64,000 nt of DNA from Mycoplasmopsis agalactiae PG2 (GCF_000063605.1 NC_009497.1:248001-312000); one strand, 5' to 3'. Positions 41,868-52,747 are shown, numbered from the stretch's first letter. Numbers and translations: made by a program. The notes: generated by a model from the letters alone, not told the origin.

Positions 41868-43950
41868 CTACCTTAAGCCTGGGTTTTCTAACTTGTATTT
41901 AAATTCAACGAATCTGAATAATTCTTCATTTTTTTCTATCTTTTTCTGCATTTCATCTATTGAATCGGAATCTTTTAACTTGTTTTCTTCAAATGTTTTA
42001 CTAAATTGCTCTTTCTTATACTCATCTTGAATGGTATTAAGAAGAACTTCAATATTATCGGCTACTCTTTTTCAAGCATTAGTTTTGATTTCTCTTTCAT
42101 ATTTATGATATTTATCATCGCCCTTTTCTTTAGATTCTAAATAAGTTTCAATAATGTCATAGTTGTAGTAAGCAAAATAAGGAATCTCAATATCAGGATC
42201 AATACCATCTTGAGTATAAGGCAAGTGTTCAGGCTTTTCTATTTTTTTATCAACTCATGATATTCAGGCATTATTAGATGAAAATTTAAAACTAGTGCCA
42301 TCAGGAATAACAAGAGGTAAAATTGATCACATTCCACCGCCAGATTTATTGCCAATTATAGTTGCAAATTTGTTTTCTTTAGCAATATGAGTTAATAAAT
42401 TCGCAGCACTGAATGTATCAACACCAGCTAGAATGTATCATTTATATTCGTTAGTATTATCTTTTTCATCATACTTTTTGTCATTGTTAATATCAACTCT
42501 AAATCTTGAATAATCTAGAATCCTATTAATTTTTTCATAAGTATAAAGCTGCTGATCTTTGCTTGATAAAAATCCAGCCACCTTTTTCATTGCAACAATT
42601 GCTCCACCATTAAGTGATAAATCTAAAATAATACGCTTAATAGAAGTATTTTTTTCTGAATGCTCTTTAATCATTTTCATGGCTTTGGACATTAAAATAT
42701 AACTATCTTTAGTATGAGCATCCGGCTTGTTAATATCTTCATCACTAGCTACATTGAAATTATCAAGGTAGATAATTGCTATATCATTGTGAAAATTAAC
42801 GAACTTATTCTTATCTCCTTCTAAAATGTCAAGACGAAGCTTACTTAAGGTATTAAGGTAATAGACAAATTCATTCACTCTTCCGCTTAGTGCCTGACCA
42901 AAAGGTTCAGCTCTATAGTCTGCTGGATGAAAGTATGAACCCGATTCAATTGAGCTGTGCAATTCATTTAATTCTTTGTAATAAAAGTCTGTATAAGCTC
43001 TACCATTAACAAGTGCATCTGTGCTTAGCATTCTTTCTTTGAGAGTCATCTTAGCTTCATTTGGATCAATTATGCCTGTGTCTTTTATGACTGTTTTAGA
43101 GAAGTATTCGTCAAAATCTTTAGCATTCTTTTTTTCTAAAAATTTCTCTTTTATGCCGTAAAAATTATCAAATAAGAATCTGAGGAAGTTGTATGTATTA
43201 ATTCTTTCTTTAACTGTTTGCTTAGTATTATTACGGCTATTAGTCATAATTTTGTTGTACTCTTTAGGATCTGAGTCTTTATTAACAGTAACGGAAGTGC
43301 CTATAAATTTATCATTGTTAAAGTAAATATTATAGTAGCTTTGTGAGCCATAAAGCAGGTTAAAAAGGGAAAAAAGGCATAAAGATATTGCCATCTATTT
43401 CCTTAATACTCATGCCATATTTTCCTAAGTCAAGAGTGCTAAATTCTTCATTATCTAATCTAGTTACTTTTTGTTCTAATTCCTTTATATTTCTAGAATA
43501 ATCAGTAGTTGAAGAACCACGCACTGGGAAAAAAGCTCCTGTTGTGTTCATTTTAATTACGTTTGATCTAGTATCATATATAGCTTTATTAGAGCCTCTA
43601 GATCATTCAAACACACCATCAGATACTTTGTTAATCTTTAATTCCGAAGTATTAAAAATTCCACTAAGTTTTGTCAAAAATTCATTGACATTGATATAAA
43701 GATCTTCAGAATCTTTATGTCTATATGCTTTTATTTGTTGATCTTTATTTTTATATTCATCAGAAAGATTAGTAAATGAATATGACTTATCAAACCTTAA
43801 GTCGTCAGCAACTTTGTTAGTTATTGAATGTCTGCTAAATGAGCTACTATCACATGAAGTTGAAATAGCTATTGGTAAAAATGAGAAAGCAGGAACAAGA
43901 AATTTAAGAAGTTTTATTTTGCTTTTTTTACTTCAACTATTTTTTCTCAT
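41868..43950 (-). pseudogene. S41-family peptidase-like lipoprotein, frameshifted
   Basis: Starts at ATG 43950 (MRKNSWSKKSKIKLLKFLVP) with lipobox IAISTSC. The first frame stops near 43360. The rest is in another frame from about 43394 to the stop at 41868. The shift lies in a TTTTTT/CCC run (A6 at 43370-43375 on the plus strand), and removing one base restores MPFxLFNLLYGSQSYYN, matching PLFVFNLLFLSQNYYN of the intact paralogue at 53735-55612. The C-terminal half has the S41 tail-protease-like region with NGGAIV, a GVDTFSAANLL serine segment and GNKSGGG. About 690 residues if repaired. It overlaps the upstream leucine-rich gene by 37 nt. Last gene of the riboswitch-linked operon. Confidence 0.8.
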
Positions 43951-45299
43951 TCGTTAGAACCATTTCCATTTGCTTTTAATTTTTCAATTAGTTTTTTCTT
44001 GGCTTCTTCACTTTTTACAAAGATTTTTTCTAATGAAGGGAATAATTCTTTGTTTATAACTACTTTATCAAACTCAGTTTTAGATGTAACATTTTTAAAT
44101 TCATCATCATCTTCAAAAGTTATCTCTTTTAAAATTCCATTTCTTAAGAGCATAGATTTTAATGTTTTAGGTAAAGTAAGTTTGTCAATTTTAGATCCCT
44201 TAAACCCATCAAATTTCTCTAATGCTTTAGGAAGTTTTAGTGTAGTAATTTTTGTATTGTTAAAGCCATTTAGTGTTTTAAGCTTGTCATTAAACTCTAC
44301 TGTTTCAACACTTGAATTATCAAAAACTTCAGATTCAATCACTTCTAGATTTTCGCCAAACTTAACCTTTTTTATATTTCTTGTTTTAGCAAAAGCACCA
44401 GATAAAATGTATTTATATTGATCAGGAATAACTAATTCACCCTCTTTTGATACACTTCTAGCCAATTCTTTAGATTTTTCAATTGTAATAGCTTCTTTGT
44501 TGATTTTATCTAAAATATCAGCTATAGATTTTCTTATTTCTGCTTCTTTCTTTTTGTATTCTTTGCCTACATTATTTTTAGCATTTTCAAACAATTTTTT
44601 AATTTGAGTTACTTTGTCATCAAAAAGATTACTTGTATTAAATTCTCTTTCAAATTTGCTAATAATGCTAGATTCTCTTAATAGATATGCTGCCCAAAGT
44701 TCTTCATCACTTTTCATTTCTAGTTTTTGTGCTTCATCAATTGCTTTTTGATATTCAGAAGTTCACTCAAGCAGATTTTTAAAATAGTGCAGATCACCTT
44801 CTTTATTTGATTCAGCCTTAGCAATTGAATTATCTAATATTTCAATTGCACTTGGTTTGGTTAATTTTGCTTTAGATTCTTTAGTGGCTTTTAGTGCTTT
44901 ATCAAAATCTTTTTTAGCAAGTTTTTGCTTTTCTACTTTTGAAAGTGCATAGTAACTATCAATTTCCTTAATTCCAGCCTTTAATTTTGCAATAGCATCC
45001 TTAACTTCCTCGGCTGTTTTTGCATCATTATGAGCATTCACAGCAGCTTGAATTACTTTGCCAGATTGCTTGAAGGCATAATCAGTATGGTCGCCAAGAT
45101 AGTGATTACGTTTGCTTGAAGCTTTAGTTATTTCATCTTGAAGCTCATCTTTTAGCTTTTGAAGTTCTGCTGCAACTGGATCGATATTTTCAGTACCAGG
45201 ATTATTAGAATCTTTTTGGGCTTTATCCTTATTATCACAAGCAGCTGCTATTGCAGGAAAAGTTAATATTGGCAAAAGCACTAATCCAAACTTTTTCAT
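43914..45299 (-). CDS. BspA-like leucine-rich repeat surface lipoprotein
   Basis: The 461-residue product starts MKKFGLVLLPILTFP with lipobox AIAAAC. Residues about 40-300 are Lys/Glu/Ala-rich and helical. The C-terminal part (about 300-440) has BspA-type leucine-rich repeats of about 22 residues (IPDQYKYILSGAFAKTRNIK, LPKALEKFDGFKGSKIDKLT). Such repeats form an extended surface used by other bacteria to bind host proteins. Spacing: 19 nt after the preceding gene, AAAGGAG before ATG 45299, and 37-nt overlap with the S41 gene, so it belongs to one operon. Confidence 0.87.
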
Positions 45300-45318
45300 A
45301 TACTATTTATCTCCTTTA

Positions 45319-47622
45319 TTAATTAACATTAGTTTTATCAACCAATTTAATTAATTGGTTAAAATCGTCTTCCTTCATATCATTTCATCATTTGCTCTTA
45401 ACTAGATATTTACTATAAACTTCGATTTCTTCTAAAGCGCCTCAGTGCGATTTGCTTATATCAGTAAATCTAATAAACTTTGGCAAGATTAACTTTTTAA
45501 TCTTGCTTTCATGAAAACCTTCAAATGATTCTAAGTTTTCAGGTAGTTTGATATCTTTAATTAGTGTTTCATTAAACCCACCTACTTTAATTACCTTTTC
45601 AGGAATTATCAATTCGCTAATGTTAGTTGAGTTAAAACCATTTATCTCAACTAAGTTTTTAGGTAACTTAATTTTAGTAATATGTGGATTGTATTTAAAC
45701 GCACTATTAGTAATAACTTCTAGTGATTCAGGCAAAATAACTTCTTTAATTCCAGACTCTTTGCCTGAAAAGCCACCAAGTACTTTTAAATGACTAGGCA
45801 ACTTAATTTCTTTTAATCTGTTATTCGAAAAAGTGCCGTCATGAATTATTTTTAGTGTTTCAGGTAGAGTAATTACTTCAACATTAACTAGGTTTTCAAA
45901 ACCAGCTAATTCAGTTAGTCCTTTGTTCAATCTAATTCTATTTAATTTAGAGTTTCTAAATGATTCTTTATGAATAACTTTAAGTGATTTTGGTGTTTTT
46001 AATTTAGTAATTAAAGTACTTGCAAAACCGCCCAAAGTCTCTAATTTACTAGGCAATTTGACTTCTTTAAGCTCTGTTCCATCCAAAGTATTTTTATGAA
46101 TTACTTTAAGTTGCTCAGGCAGTAAAATATTTTTAATTTTAGTGCCAGCAAAACCACCAAAAGAGTGAAGATTCTTAGGTAAATAAAGAGTAGAAATAGC
46201 ACTATAATCTAATGTTTCAGCTCATATATCTTTAAGTGATTCAGGAAGAGTAATTTCTTTTATATTTCAGTTTTTAAAACCACCAAAAGAAATTAATTTT
46301 TCAGGCAATATTAATTCATTTTCTTTAGCCTGTGGCACTCTCAAATCTAAAGTATTAGGTTCAATGTGTAATAAGTTTTTAGGCAAGTTAATTTCAGAAA
46401 TAGCTGTTTCAGCAAAGCCACCAAATGAAACTAAAGAATCAGGCAGAGTAATACTATCTATTAAAGTTTTATCAAAAGCGTTTTTTGAAATAGATTCAAG
46501 TTTTTGAGGCAGCTTTAGCACTAAAATGCTAGTATTTTCAAAACCACCTAATTTTTTAAGTGATTCTGGTAAGTCAATTCTTTTAATACCTCTTGATTCA
46601 GCAAAAGCATTAGGCTTTATTTCAATTAGTCCATCATTGAGTGTCAAGTTATTAATATTAGATTTTTTAAAACCACCGAGCACTTTTAGTGAATTAGGAA
46701 GCTTTAATTCAGTTAGATTAAAGTTTAAAAAACTTTCATCTAAAATTTCTTCTAATTGGTCATTAAATTCAATTTCTTCTAAATTATGTAGAGTATTAAA
46801 TCCTCCTAAAACTTTTAAGTTTTTATTAAATTTGAGTTTTGTTATAGGAGTTTCGTCAAATGAGTTTTCATGTATCTTAGTTAAAGTTTCAGGGAAACTT
46901 AATTCTCTAATGCTTGTAGCTTTAAAGCCACCTAATTCAGTTAGCTTATCTGGTAATTTTACAGTTGCAATCTTAGTATTATCAAATGAACCTTTTAAGA
47001 TTTTGCTAACACTTTGCGGAATATCTAAGTTTTTAATAAATGTATTAGCAAAGCCACCCAAAACTTGTAGATTCTTAGGTAAAGTTATGCTGTCTAAATT
47101 AGTGTTATCAAAAGCACCTTGATCTATTATAGTAATAGCATCATGAAATTCTACTTTTTCTAAATTGTAAAAAGTGCTAAAAGCATTTTTGCCAATTTTA
47201 GTAAATTCAGCAGGAATTTTGACTTCTTTTGAATTTCTGTCAAACTTTGCTAAAGCTTTTTTGGCTGTAAGAACAGAAGGGTCCTTTTCTTCCGGATCTT
47301 CCTGTTCTACAGCACTATTAGTATCTTTAACATATTCTTTTAATTCTTGTTCAGCCTTATTTTCAATTTGTTTAACTTGCTCAGCTACTTTATTTAGTGC
47401 TCTTAAAGCTTGTCTGTCGCTTCAAAAATTTGAAAGATTATTTTCATAGTTTTTAATAAGCTCTAATGATTCATCTTCTACTGATTCAAGCTTTAGTCTA
47501 TGAAGGTCATAGAGCACTTTAGTGCTAGGTTCATAATTGCCACATTTTGCAGCAATTAAGGGAGCTGCAATAAATAAAGGAGCAATAAAAAGATGTCTTT
47601 TTAAGTATTTTTTTGCTTTCAT
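45319..47622 (-). CDS. Large BspA-like leucine-rich repeat surface lipoprotein
   Basis: The 767-residue product starts MKAKKYLKRHLFIAPLFIAA with lipobox LIAAKC. After a helical spacer (to about residue 120), almost the entire chain is made of over twenty BspA-type leucine-rich repeats. They alternate between two kinds, 'LP..L..LGGF..T.I..L' and 'LP..L..I....F..T.I..L', giving a higher-order period near 45 residues. The DNA repeats on the same period, which offers scope for copy-number change by recombination. GAGG precedes ATG 47622, only 25 nt after the preceding gene's stop. Confidence 0.9.
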
Positions 47623-47647
47623 TTAGTTCCTCTAAAGGGCTTTGAAT

Positions 47648-49307
47648 TTATTTAGCTTTTTTCTCAATTACTAGTGTTCCTGAGATTAATTTTGACGAAG
47701 CACTTGCTTTAATTGTTACTTTTTTGTAAACGTCTTGTGCATTGTTTGTAGTTGCTGTGCTGTCCTTTTCAGCTTCAATTTTTTCAATGTCATTCTTAGT
47801 TATTTTTTCTAGTTCCTTAACCTTTTTTAGTAGCTTAACAGCTGATAGACTAGCAAAATTACCATCTTCAAATTCTTCTAAAAATTCTTTTACAAAATTT
47901 TCATCAAGTTTAAGTTTGCTTAAATCAACTTTCCCATTTTGGACAGAGTTGCTTTTATTTTTGCTAAGTGTAAATTTACCTTCAAGTCTCTTTGAATCTT
48001 TTGAAGCTGTTATAGTTATTGTGCCATTGCTTTTATCAATCTCTAAATCAAAGTCATCATCTTCTAAACCATTTTTAAATAAGTTGTTTAGAGTGAATCA
48101 AACACTAGTCTTACTTGAATTATTCTCTTCATCATTTTTTTCATCAAATGATGCAAGAAGATTCATCTTTGTTTTTTCATCAAAATTATAGGTTAATAGG
48201 TTAATTTTTATTGAAGCACTATTTTCAAATAGAAACTGTACCCATAATTAGATCAGAAGTTTCAGAAGCACTTATAACAAGTTTTCCTGTGTCGAATTCA
48301 ACTTTTACATCATCAGTTTTAAGTGTTACTAATCCAGGTATCTTTTTTAGAATATTTACAACATTAGATGTATTTGGCTTGTATTTGGCTTCTGATTGAA
48401 GTTCCTTTTTAATATCTTCAGTCATAACCATATTCAACATTACCTTAAATACAAAGTTTAATGTACCAGTAAATTTAGCTGATGTACCTTTAGCAGCAAT
48501 GGTTAGCTTGTTGCTTTCTTTTTTAATTTCAACATCCTTAGAATCTAAATCTTTTAATTCAAGAAGTTTCTTTAGAACACTAACAATGTCTTCTGTTTTA
48601 AGTTGGCTCTTTGTTGTTTCAGTTTGTAACCCCTTTTTAACTTCTTCAGTCAAGGTAATATTATCTAATTCTGTCTTGCTTGAAATGCTTAGTTCGCCCT
48701 TAATAACTTTTGAATTTGGAGCTGCTTTTACAGTCAAAGTACTATCTTTGAATGAAACTTCAAAGTCACTTTCAGTTAGTTTAGCAAAATTATTATCTTT
48801 TTTAAGAGCAGCAAGAACTTTAGCTTTATCTGGTTTTTCTTTAGCTTCAGCTTTTAAAAGTTTTTTTGTTTCACCATTTACTTGAACTTTAGATAAGTCA
48901 ATAACTACATCTGGTGTTTGTTTTTGAGCGCTATATTCATATGTTCCTAAAACTAATTTTGATTCATTATTAGCTTCAATAGTTAATTTATTGTTTTTAA
49001 ATTCAACTTTTGCTAAGTCAGATTCAGTTAGGTTTTCTAAGCCTTTTTCTGTTTTAAGAGCAGTAACAACTTGTGCTTTTGTCACACCATCTTTAGCCAA
49101 TTTATTTAATTCCTGTTTAACTTTGTCACTTAATTTATCAAGTTCAACTTTTACAACTTGGTTTTCAGTTGTGTCACCAGGGTTACCTGGATTAATTGGA
49201 TTTTTGTTATCTTTTTCACTTGTATCATCACATTTAGCAGCAATAAATGGAATTGCACTAAAAACTGATAGTGATCCAAATGATAGTAACAATTTATTTC
49301 TTTTCAT
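47648..49307 (-). pseudogene. Six-repeat surface lipoprotein downstream of a TPP riboswitch, frameshifted
   Basis: Starts at ATG 49307 (MKRNKLLLSFGSLSVFSAIP, lipobox FIAAKC) with GAGGATAC upstream. The first frame (to 48219) encodes about 362 residues with four copies of an approximately 75-residue unit that ends in a pattern like 'KLTI.A...SK...GTL..'. It stops a few codons after VISASETSDLIMGTVSI. Two more units continue in the next frame to the TAA at 47648, ending ASASSKLISGTLVIEKKAK. Removing one A from the AAAA at 48222-48225 joins the frames. The repeat unit is shared with the lipoproteins at 31763 and 32919. The function is unknown; thiamine uptake or binding is possible because of the riboswitch but has no direct support. 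Confidence 0.8.
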
Positions 49308-49345
49308 AATGTATCCTCAATAATTTGTTAAATATTAGGATAAAA

Positions 49346-49370
49346 AAATATCCTTCGACAAGAGGGATAT
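49346..49370 (-). terminator. Terminator hairpin of the TPP riboswitch expression platform
   Basis: On the minus strand AATATCC-(CTCTTGTCGA)-GGATATT is followed by TTTTTT (49340-49345). The 5' half and loop read CCCTCTTGTC, complementary to GACAAGGG at the start of the aptamer, so an alternative antiterminator helix can form. Confidence 0.75.
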
Positions 49371-49374
49371 TAAA

Positions 49375-49450
49375 AATAAAGATCGAGATACGCACGAATT
49401 ACCGTGATCAACTCATAGGTATAATCTCAGCCTTTTACAGCACCCTTGTC
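49375..49450 (-). promoter_or_regulatory. TPP (thiamine pyrophosphate) riboswitch aptamer
   Basis: Read on the minus strand, the segment shows the conserved TPP aptamer landmarks in order: GGGTGC, CTGAGA, ACC, TTGATC, GGTAAT and GCG. P2 pairs GGGT with ACCT. P5 is CACG/CGTG around GTAATT. P4 appears as GAG/CTC in place of the common ACC/GGG, which would be a compensated change. P3 is very short. The aptamer starts at the predicted transcription start and ends about 70 nt before the lipoprotein ATG 49307, with a terminator between. Confidence 0.87.
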
Positions 49451-49456
49451 AATTAA

Positions 49457-49462
49457 AATTAT
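49457..49462 (-). promoter_or_regulatory. -10 box of the riboswitch-controlled operon
   Basis: TATAAT on the minus strand, 7 nt before the first base of the aptamer. Confidence 0.6.
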
Positions 49463-49831
49463 ATATTATGTATTAGTTACAATATTTTGTGCAAATATTT
49501 ATGAAAACAGAGCATCATTACTTTTCATCATACAAATGTGTTAGTATTGTTTTTTGCACTATAAAATAGTATTTTTGGGAAATTTACAGAATAAATTGGA
49601 ATTTCAAAAGATTTTGCACAAAATGTTTGGAATGAGATTTGACACTTCAATGTTCTGTTTAAGAAAATTGCTAATAAAGCACTGAATAAATTAACAAATT
49701 ATTGTTAAGTATATTTCTAAAATACAAAATATACACAACAAAAATAGCATTTTAGATATACATTAAATAATCAAGTAGTAACTGAAAATTTATCTATTTA
49801 AAAACATCAATTTTATTAGTAAAATTAATGT
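49463..49831. other. Intergenic stretch between riboswitch operon and methylase gene
   Basis: About 370 AT-rich bases. It holds the operon promoter (minus), a mutated CTATAAAATAG motif at 49559-49569 and, at its right end, a TAAAAT box 7 nt before the methylase start. No gene is recognised. Confidence 0.45.
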
Positions 49832-50675
49832 ATGTCATCATCAACTACTCCAAGTCCTTTTGTAAAATGAGCAGGCGGAAAACGTCAGTTATTAGATGAA
49901 ATTTTAAACAAAATTCCATTTAAATTTAATAATTATTATGAGCCTTTTGTTGGTGCAGGAGCTCTATTATTTTCGCTTAAAATAAACCAAGTTAGTTATA
50001 TAAATGACATTAACAAAAGTTTAATTCATACCTATAAAATAGTCAAAGACAGTCCAAATGAATTGTTAAATAAGCTAAGTGAATTAGATAATAAATTCAC
50101 TTCCAAAAGTGATTATTATGAATGCAGAAATCTTTTTAATGAAAAGATTCAAAATGGTAAATATGATGTTTTACATGCTGCATTATTTATTTACCTAAAT
50201 AAGCGCTGTTTCAATGGTCTATATCGAGTGAATTCAAAAGGATTGTTTAATGTACCTTTTAATAATAAAGAAAACATAAGATCATTTGATAAAGACAATA
50301 TTTTAAAAGCAAGTGAATGATTACAAAACAAAGTTATAACAAATACGGATTTTGAAATGGCTGTTAAAACTGCATCAAAAGGTGATTTTGTCTTTTTTGA
50401 CAGCCCATATGCAACCACTTAATAACAGTACATTTACTTCATATACAAAAGATGGATTTACTTTAGATGATCATAAAAGATTGGCTAAAGTATTTAAAGA
50501 ATTAGATAAAAAAGGTTGTTATCTAATGCTTACAAATCACAACACTGAATTAATTAGGGATTTATACAGAGATTACTATATCACAGTCATAAAAGCAAAA
50601 AGACTAATTAATTCTAATGCAAGCAAAAGAGTAGGGGGAAGAAGTTATAATTACAAATTATATAAAGGAAGTTAA
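49832..50675 (+). pseudogene. DpnII/MboI-type DNA adenine methylase, frameshifted
   Basis: The first frame encodes a D12-class adenine-N6 methyltransferase: PFVKWAGGKRQLLDEI (SAM-binding motif I), YEPFVGAGALLFSL, INDINKSLIHTY and the catalytic motif DSPYA (usually DPPY). Directly after DSPYA the frame shifts and stops at 50420-50422. The rest (PLNNSTFTSYTKDGFTL..., LTNHNT) continues in the next frame to 50675. Removing one A from GCAACC at 50411-50416 would join them. The expected target is GATC. The break in motif IV should abolish activity. Probable leaderless start. Confidence 0.85.
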
Positions 50676-51664
50676 TGAGTAATAAAATTGATTATTTTGT
50701 TGAAACATTATTACCAACAAACAAAAACTATGCTTATTTTGTAAATTGACAAAATGTTAAATTGCCAGAACAATTAGAAGTAGAATTTAATGCTTTAAAT
50801 TCATTAATATCTAAGGCCAATAATTTTGACGACAGTTTTATTACCTTACTATCAAAGCTCCCATCTGTTGTGCAGACTTTTCCATTTTTATTAGCATTAT
50901 CAAAGCAGGATAGAGAACATTTAGTAAACAGACACACAAAGTTAGAAATATTTGACAACGAGAATCAAGTTGTCAATGACATAGAATTTTTTGTAGCTCA
51001 GGATAAATTGTCCTTTGATGAAATAGAAAAATATCTTAACTTTTTTTAAAAAAACAGGACTAAAAAATTTGTTTACTGACATTTTAAAAAGAAATGTAAT
51101 AGACTATTTAACAGGGACATTGGTCGGTTTAGATACACATGGTCGAAAAAATAGAAGTGGTCAAAATTTTCAGGTACTGTGTGAAAATTTAATAATATCA
51201 GTAGCATCAAAATACAATTTAACTTTCTATAAGCAAGTTAGATTTAAAGACATAGAAAATGACAACTTAAAGTTCACTGATGGATTGCATAATAAAATAG
51301 CTGATATTGTATTAGTTAAAAATGGGAAAGCATTAAATATTGAATTAAATTATTTTGAAACAGGTGGCTCAAAGCCAAATGAAATAATAGAGAGCTATAT
51401 AAACAGAAAAAACGAACTACGCGAAACTGGTAACTATTTCATTTTAATTTCAGATGGATTAGCATGAAAACAAAATTCACATAACCAACTAATCAAGCAT
51501 TTGACAACATTGAAATAGTAAATTATCACGTTGCTAAATCAAGTGAATTTGAAGAAAGAATTAAGCAAATTTTTGTTCTTAATGAATCTGTTACAAGTAA
51601 GCAAAAATTCGAACAATTTTTTAGTCAAAATTGCCTTATTTTTTGTGTTTTGCTTTATAATTAA
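50675..51664 (+). pseudogene. DpnII/MboI-type restriction endonuclease, two frameshifts
   Basis: Starts at ATG 50675, sharing one base with the methylase stop. The first frame (MSNKIDYFVETLLPTNKNYA...) stops at 51049 within TTTTTTTAAAAAAA. Loss of one T gives FFKKTGLKNLFTDI, the conserved core of DpnII-type enzymes. The second frame continues through DTHGRKNRSGQNFQVLCE, a conserved nuclease region, and TDGLHNKIADIV to a stop at 51516. A further single-base insertion near 51494 (CTAATCAAG) would restore LIKAFDNIEIVNYH and a stop at 51664. With two lesions here and one in the methylase the system looks decayed. Confidence 0.82.
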
Positions 51665-51680
51665 AAAGAATTTTTAATTA
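51658..51680 (+). terminator. Possible terminator of the R-M locus
   Basis: TAATTAAAAA-GA-ATTTTTAATTA, an A/T-only inverted repeat with little GC, so termination is uncertain. Confidence 0.35.
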
Positions 51681-51705
51681 AATTTGATATCAAATTATTA
51701 CACTA

Positions 51706-51756
51706 TTATGGATTCGCTTGGGTGTGCCTGGAGAAAGGGTGCTAGGCGTTAGAAGT
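51706..51756 (+). promoter_or_regulatory. GC-rich structured 5' leader of rpsB
   Basis: The segment around CGCTTGGGTGTGCCTGG and AGGGTGCTAGGCG is much richer in G than its surroundings and can fold as CGCTTGG/CTAGGCG. It lies about 40-90 nt before ATG 51794, a position suiting autoregulation by S2 (inference). Confidence 0.45.
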
Positions 51757-51793
51757 AATGGGAAGATATAACAAACTAAAGGAATTTTATTTT

Positions 51794-52747
51794 ATGGAAA
51801 ACGAAAACTTAAAAGTTGAACAAGCTACTACAGCTGAAAATAATATGGCTGAAAAAGCTGATGATTCAAAAGCTTCAAAAGAAGTTAAACCTACTATTGT
51901 TTCTAGAGAAAAATTATTAGAAGCTGGCACATATTTTGGTCACAAAAAGAGTATGTGAAATCCTAAAATGAAGGAATTTCTATACCCTCAATCAAAACGT
52001 GGAATGCACATGATTAACACAAACGTTACACTACAACGTTTAGAATTTGCTTACAACATTTTAAATAAATTTGTTGCAAAAAACCCTAGAACAACATTCA
52101 TTTTTGTTGGTACTAAAAAACAAGCTAAAGACACAATTAAAGATAATGCTTTAAGAACTGGCAGTTTCTATGTATCAGAAAGATGGCTAGGTGGTACATT
52201 AACAAACGCTTCTACAATTTTCAAAAGAGTTAAAGTAATGGAAGAATTAGAAGCACAAGCTGCTAAAAAATTCCAAGGCTACACTAAAAAAGAAGGTCTT
52301 ATCAAACAAAAAGAATTGGACAAATTGCACAAAAATCTTGATGGTATAAGAAAAATGCAAAGTCTTCCTTCATTTATGATTGTAGCTGATCCTAATGTTG
52401 ATGCTATAGCAGTTAAAGAAGCTAGAAGCAAAGGTGTTAAAGTTATTGGTATTTTAGACTCAAACTCAAACCCTGATGCTGTTGACTTTGGTATTCCTGC
52501 AAATGATGATTCAGCTAAAAGTATTACTTTAATTATGACAATCCTAGCTGATGCTATTGCTACAGCTCGTGGCGGAAAAGCTAAATTTGCTTACCAAGGT
52601 GATGACAAAGTTATATTGCCTGAGTTCAAAACTGACAAAACTTTAAATCCAAGATTTATGAACCAAAGAAGAAGTTTTGAACAAAATAGTGCTGAAGGTG
52701 TTAAAACTGTAGAAAAAACTACAACAAGCACTGAAGTTGCTGAATAA
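51794..52747 (+). CDS. rpsB: 30S ribosomal protein S2
   Basis: The 317-residue product has the S2 core: [79 protein letters not shown] and [15 protein letters not shown]. An N-terminal extension of about 35 residues (low complexity) and a C-terminal tail make it longer than the usual 240. The ATG at 51794 with AAAGGAA upstream was preferred. An in-frame ATG at 51758 would add 12 residues. tsf follows after 52 nt. Confidence 0.95.

Noticed and set aside
46526-47122. Long plus-strand open frame opposite the leucine-rich repeat gene
   Set aside because: It is the antisense shadow of the repeats and has no initiation signals.
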